From NCBI GenBank assembly GCA_019634215.1, contig JAHQVS010000139.1, positions 1 to 44,857 of the forward strand: a stretch of 44,857 nt of DNA, given 5' to 3'. The position numbers and the translations under genes are program-made. Within the stretch, counting starts at the first letter, position 1. Every line of letters starts with the position of its first letter. Shown piece after piece: positions 43,028 through 44,857 of the stretch. Source of the stretch: Paracoccaceae bacterium. Its GTDB lineage: Bacteria; Pseudomonadota; Alphaproteobacteria; Rhodobacterales; Rhodobacteraceae. The notes beneath the pieces were generated by a model. It made no database searches. It was not told where the DNA came from and was given only the letters and a program-made list of their open reading frames with translations.

Positions 43028-44817
43028 TTCTGCGGTCTCCGGCGGGCGGCGAGGGCGTTGATGACGGCGTCGCTTAACACGTCGTCGGTCGGGGTGCGCG
43101 GCTCATCACGGTCGGCGTTGGCCACCTGAGCTGGGCGGGCCGCCGGCGCAGCAGGGGCTGTGGTGACGGCGGTTTCAGCGGCCTTCAGTCCGCCTTCCGC
43201 GCCATATTCTTCGGCGGAGGCGGCGTCGCGCAGGCGTTCGATCTCAAGGGCGATCTCCGGCCAGGTCTCGGGCGGTCCGGAGAGTTTCAATCGCAGCCGC
43301 CGGGCCGGACGGGCGCGCCAATCGGCGCCGTCGGCAAGCCTGTCCAACTCGGCGCAGACCTCGCGCCAGACCCGGCGCGCCGCAGGCCAATCGCCATGTT
43401 CGGTGATCGCGTCGATGTCAGCGGCTGCGGCGGAAATCAGCGCGGCGGCGGCCTCACGGGCGTCGGCGGGCCGTTGGACCCGTCCCAACGCGGTGCGGGC
43501 GGCGGCGGCGGCGGACAGCGTCTCTCCCATCAGCTCTCGTTGCCGTGCTTGCGCCTGGGGCGAGATCCAGGCCGGGGCGGGCCGTTTCGCCGCGCCGCGC
43601 CGGGACAGCAGCCGTAACTGAGTCACTTCAGCCGCAGCCTCTAGGCGTTGGTCTAGAGCGCTGACAGCCGAGGCGCGATATGTGGCGTCCGCCCGCACCG
43701 CCGCCGCGACATGTATGTAAGTTTCGCCCAATCCGCGCGCGCCAGCCGCCAGCGCCCGCAGCGAGGTCGCGGCCAGATCACGCGCAACCGGGGTTTTCAG
43801 CCGCCGCGCGATTTTCGCGGCTTCCAGCACCAGCGCCCTAGCGGGCGAATCCTCGTCCTGCGCCGGCTCTGTGGCCCCGACCTCAACCGTGTCGCTCTGC
43901 GCCAAACCCAACGCCGCCAGCAGCGCCGTGGTGGCGGCGTCGACCCGCTCCGGCGCCCGTTCCGGCCACAGATCACCCACCTTGGCCTCAGCCTCCGGTC
44001 CGTTGGCGGCGATCGACGCCGCTGTCGCCGAAGCTTTGGTCCACAACGCTTCGACCCCTGGCGGGCGCGGTGCGCCCAACGGTTCCAGAACAGCGCTCAA
44101 CGCGATCAGATCTGCGGCGACGGCGGTGCGAGCGCGGGCGACCCGCTCGGCCCCACGGGCCGTCGCCGCCAGGCTGTTGTCCGGTGCTGCCTGGCGAGTG
44201 GTGTCTTCCTCGCTCTCGCTTATCTCTTTGTTTTCGCTGCTCTCCCCCTCCGGCTCAGCCCCTCGTACCGCCGCCGCTAAGGAGCGGAAATCCGGAAAAG
44301 TCTCCCCCAAGATCAACTCCGCCAATGCGATTTCCGTTGGGGTGGTTTTGAGCGCCCGTGTCGCCGACGCCGGGTCGGCGCATAGCGCCTGACTCTCGAC
44401 ATCCTCCAGCGTCAGCCCGGACCGCCGCATCAGCGCCGCGTCGCCGCCCAAACGTGTAAACCGCCATAGCGCCCGCGCCGCTGGCCAGGGCAGCGCCTCC
44501 AGCCACCGCCCCGTATCCGGCGAGGCCAACGCCTCCACCATGGCCCCGGCGACGCCGACCGGTCCGCCCGCACGCCGCGCCGGGGCCGCGAACGCCCGCG
44601 CCAGGGTTTCCGCCAATGCCGGATCGGCCCGCACCGCCGAGACCACATCGCCCATATCGGTGAATTCACGCAGAACCACAGCGTCAATCTTTAGCTGTTT
44701 CAATGCTTTAAGGGCCGGTTCCTGGCCCTCCGGCGGCGCAATTTGGGCGTCTACGAACGCGGCCATCAGCTCCGGCGTAAAGGCGTCGGCGCCTGAGAGG
44801 TTCAGCTCCAGCCCCAT
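43024..44817 (-). CDS. Ala-rich helical protein, part of the right-end cluster
   Basis: 597 aa from the ATG at 44817 (MGLELNLSGADAFTPELM), chosen because it lies 4 bases after the stop of an upstream frame; an in-frame ATG at 44844 is possible. It is soluble, with no signal or membrane segment and almost entirely predicted helix. An acidic Ser/Glu linker is near the middle (SSENKEISESEEDTT), and the C-terminus is Ala/Pro-rich ending NALAARRRPQK. I recognise no family or catalytic motif. Its stop overlaps the start of the ATPase-core gene (ATGA), so the two are translated together and likely interact. Confidence 0.7.
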   Translation of the reverse strand: MGLELNLSGADAFTPELMAAFVDAQIAPPEGQEPALKALKQLKIDAVVLREFTDMGDVVSAVRADPALAETLARAFAAPARRAGGPVGVAGAMVEALASPDTGRWLEALPWPAARALWRFTRLGGDAALMRRSGLTLEDVESQALCADPASATRALKTTPTEIALAELILGETFPDFRSLAAAVRGAEPEGESSENKEISESEEDTTRQAAPDNSLAATARGAERVARARTAVAADLIALSAVLEPLGAPRPPGVEALWTKASATAASIAANGPEAEAKVGDLWPERAPERVDAATTALLAALGLAQSDTVEVGATEPAQDEDSPARALVLEAAKIARRLKTPVARDLAATSLRALAAGARGLGETYIHVAAAVRADATYRASAVSALDQRLEAAAEVTQLRLLSRRGAAKRPAPAWISPQAQARQRELMGETLSAAAAARTALGRVQRPADAREAAAALISAAAADIDAITEHGDWPAARRVWREVCAELDRLADGADWRARPARRLRLKLSGPPETWPEIALEIERLRDAASAEEYGAEGGLKAAETAVTTAPAAPAARPAQVANADRDEPRTPTDDVLSDAVINALAARRRPQK

Positions 44818-44821
44818 CGGG

Positions 44822-44857
44822 TCATGCGGGCGTCGCCGCCGCATCGTCTTGCCCCAA
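44822..44857 (-). CDS. C-terminal end of a further upstream cluster gene
   Basis: A minus-strand frame enters at the right edge and reads LGQDDAAATPA before a TGA at 44824-44822, 4 bp before the next ATG. The close spacing suggests that one more gene of the cluster lies just beyond the window. Only 11 codons are visible, so nothing can be said of its function. Confidence 0.45.
   Translation of the reverse strand: MGQDDAAATPA

Noticed and set aside
44818-44844. ATG at 44844 as start of the last cluster protein
   Set aside because: The preceding frame reads to a TGA at 44824-44822, just before the ATG at 44817. The extra nine residues are Arg-rich and look like read-through of that frame's end. 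It is not fully excluded.
1-44857. CRISPR array, insertion sequence or prophage
   Set aside because: No regularly spaced repeats, cas genes, transposase or integrase, or phage structural genes were seen on either strand.
1-44857. tRNA or rRNA genes
   Set aside because: No convincing cloverleaf or rRNA segment was found by eye; the only tRNA-like element is in the tmRNA.

Overview
The window is a piece of an alphaproteobacterial chromosome. The evidence is a circularly permuted (two-piece) tmRNA gene with a tag ending in NDNRAPVALAA, an SspB adaptor of the alpha type, DUF4169, DUF1194, a TauE/TIGR02186 pair, form II coxSLM genes, ThyX, and CTAGAGC-bounded intergenic repeats like those common in Hyphomicrobiales and relatives. 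Most of it is GC-rich; about the first 2.7 kb looks more A/T-rich. I cannot name the genus.

Left edge (1-1060): a graveyard of three gene 3' ends, from N-carbamoylputrescine amidase (+), acetylornithine deacetylase (-) and a trimethylamine/dimethylglycine-type flavin dehydrogenase (+). Next come a secreted formylglycine-generating-enzyme-fold protein (-), two PfkB sugar kinases (-) and DeoC (+), which together suggest (deoxy)ribose or nucleoside-sugar catabolism. A minus-strand run follows: CPBP protease, DUF4169, GNAT, macro domain and FumC. The fumC upstream region holds two matched stem-loops. SspB and the permuted tmRNA lie close together (10.0-11.1 kb), which fits their shared role in trans-translation and ClpXP proteolysis.

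Middle (11.1-31.7 kb): an internally duplicated secreted aromatic-rich protein, a DUF1194 protein, glyoxalase, thyX with a translationally coupled sulfotransferase-like gene, an MFS transporter, coxS-coxL-coxM coupled to a second DUF1194 gene, an IalB-like secreted protein, a tandem pair of paralogous two-TM envelope proteins, an Ig-domain lipase, an XRE regulator divergent from a desaturase/PhnD-like operon, a PHB-depolymerase-type esterase and a TauE/TIGR02186 operon.

Right part (31.7-44.9 kb): CTAGAGC repeats, an orphan glnK beside the decayed remains of amtB, then metZ, apaG and folE, closed by a perfect bidirectional terminator. The last 9.5 kb is a minus-strand operon-like cluster I do not recognise as a described system. 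It encodes the tail of one upstream protein, a 597-aa Ala-rich helical protein, a 1227-aa protein with a divergent Hsp70/actin-type ATPase core, a 446-aa Sec-signal plus single-TM protein, and an 818-aa four-TM protein with a large, probably periplasmic, coiled coil containing four cysteines. This looks like an envelope-spanning, ATPase-powered machine and is the best candidate for an undescribed system. A distant relation to the SrfB family is possible.
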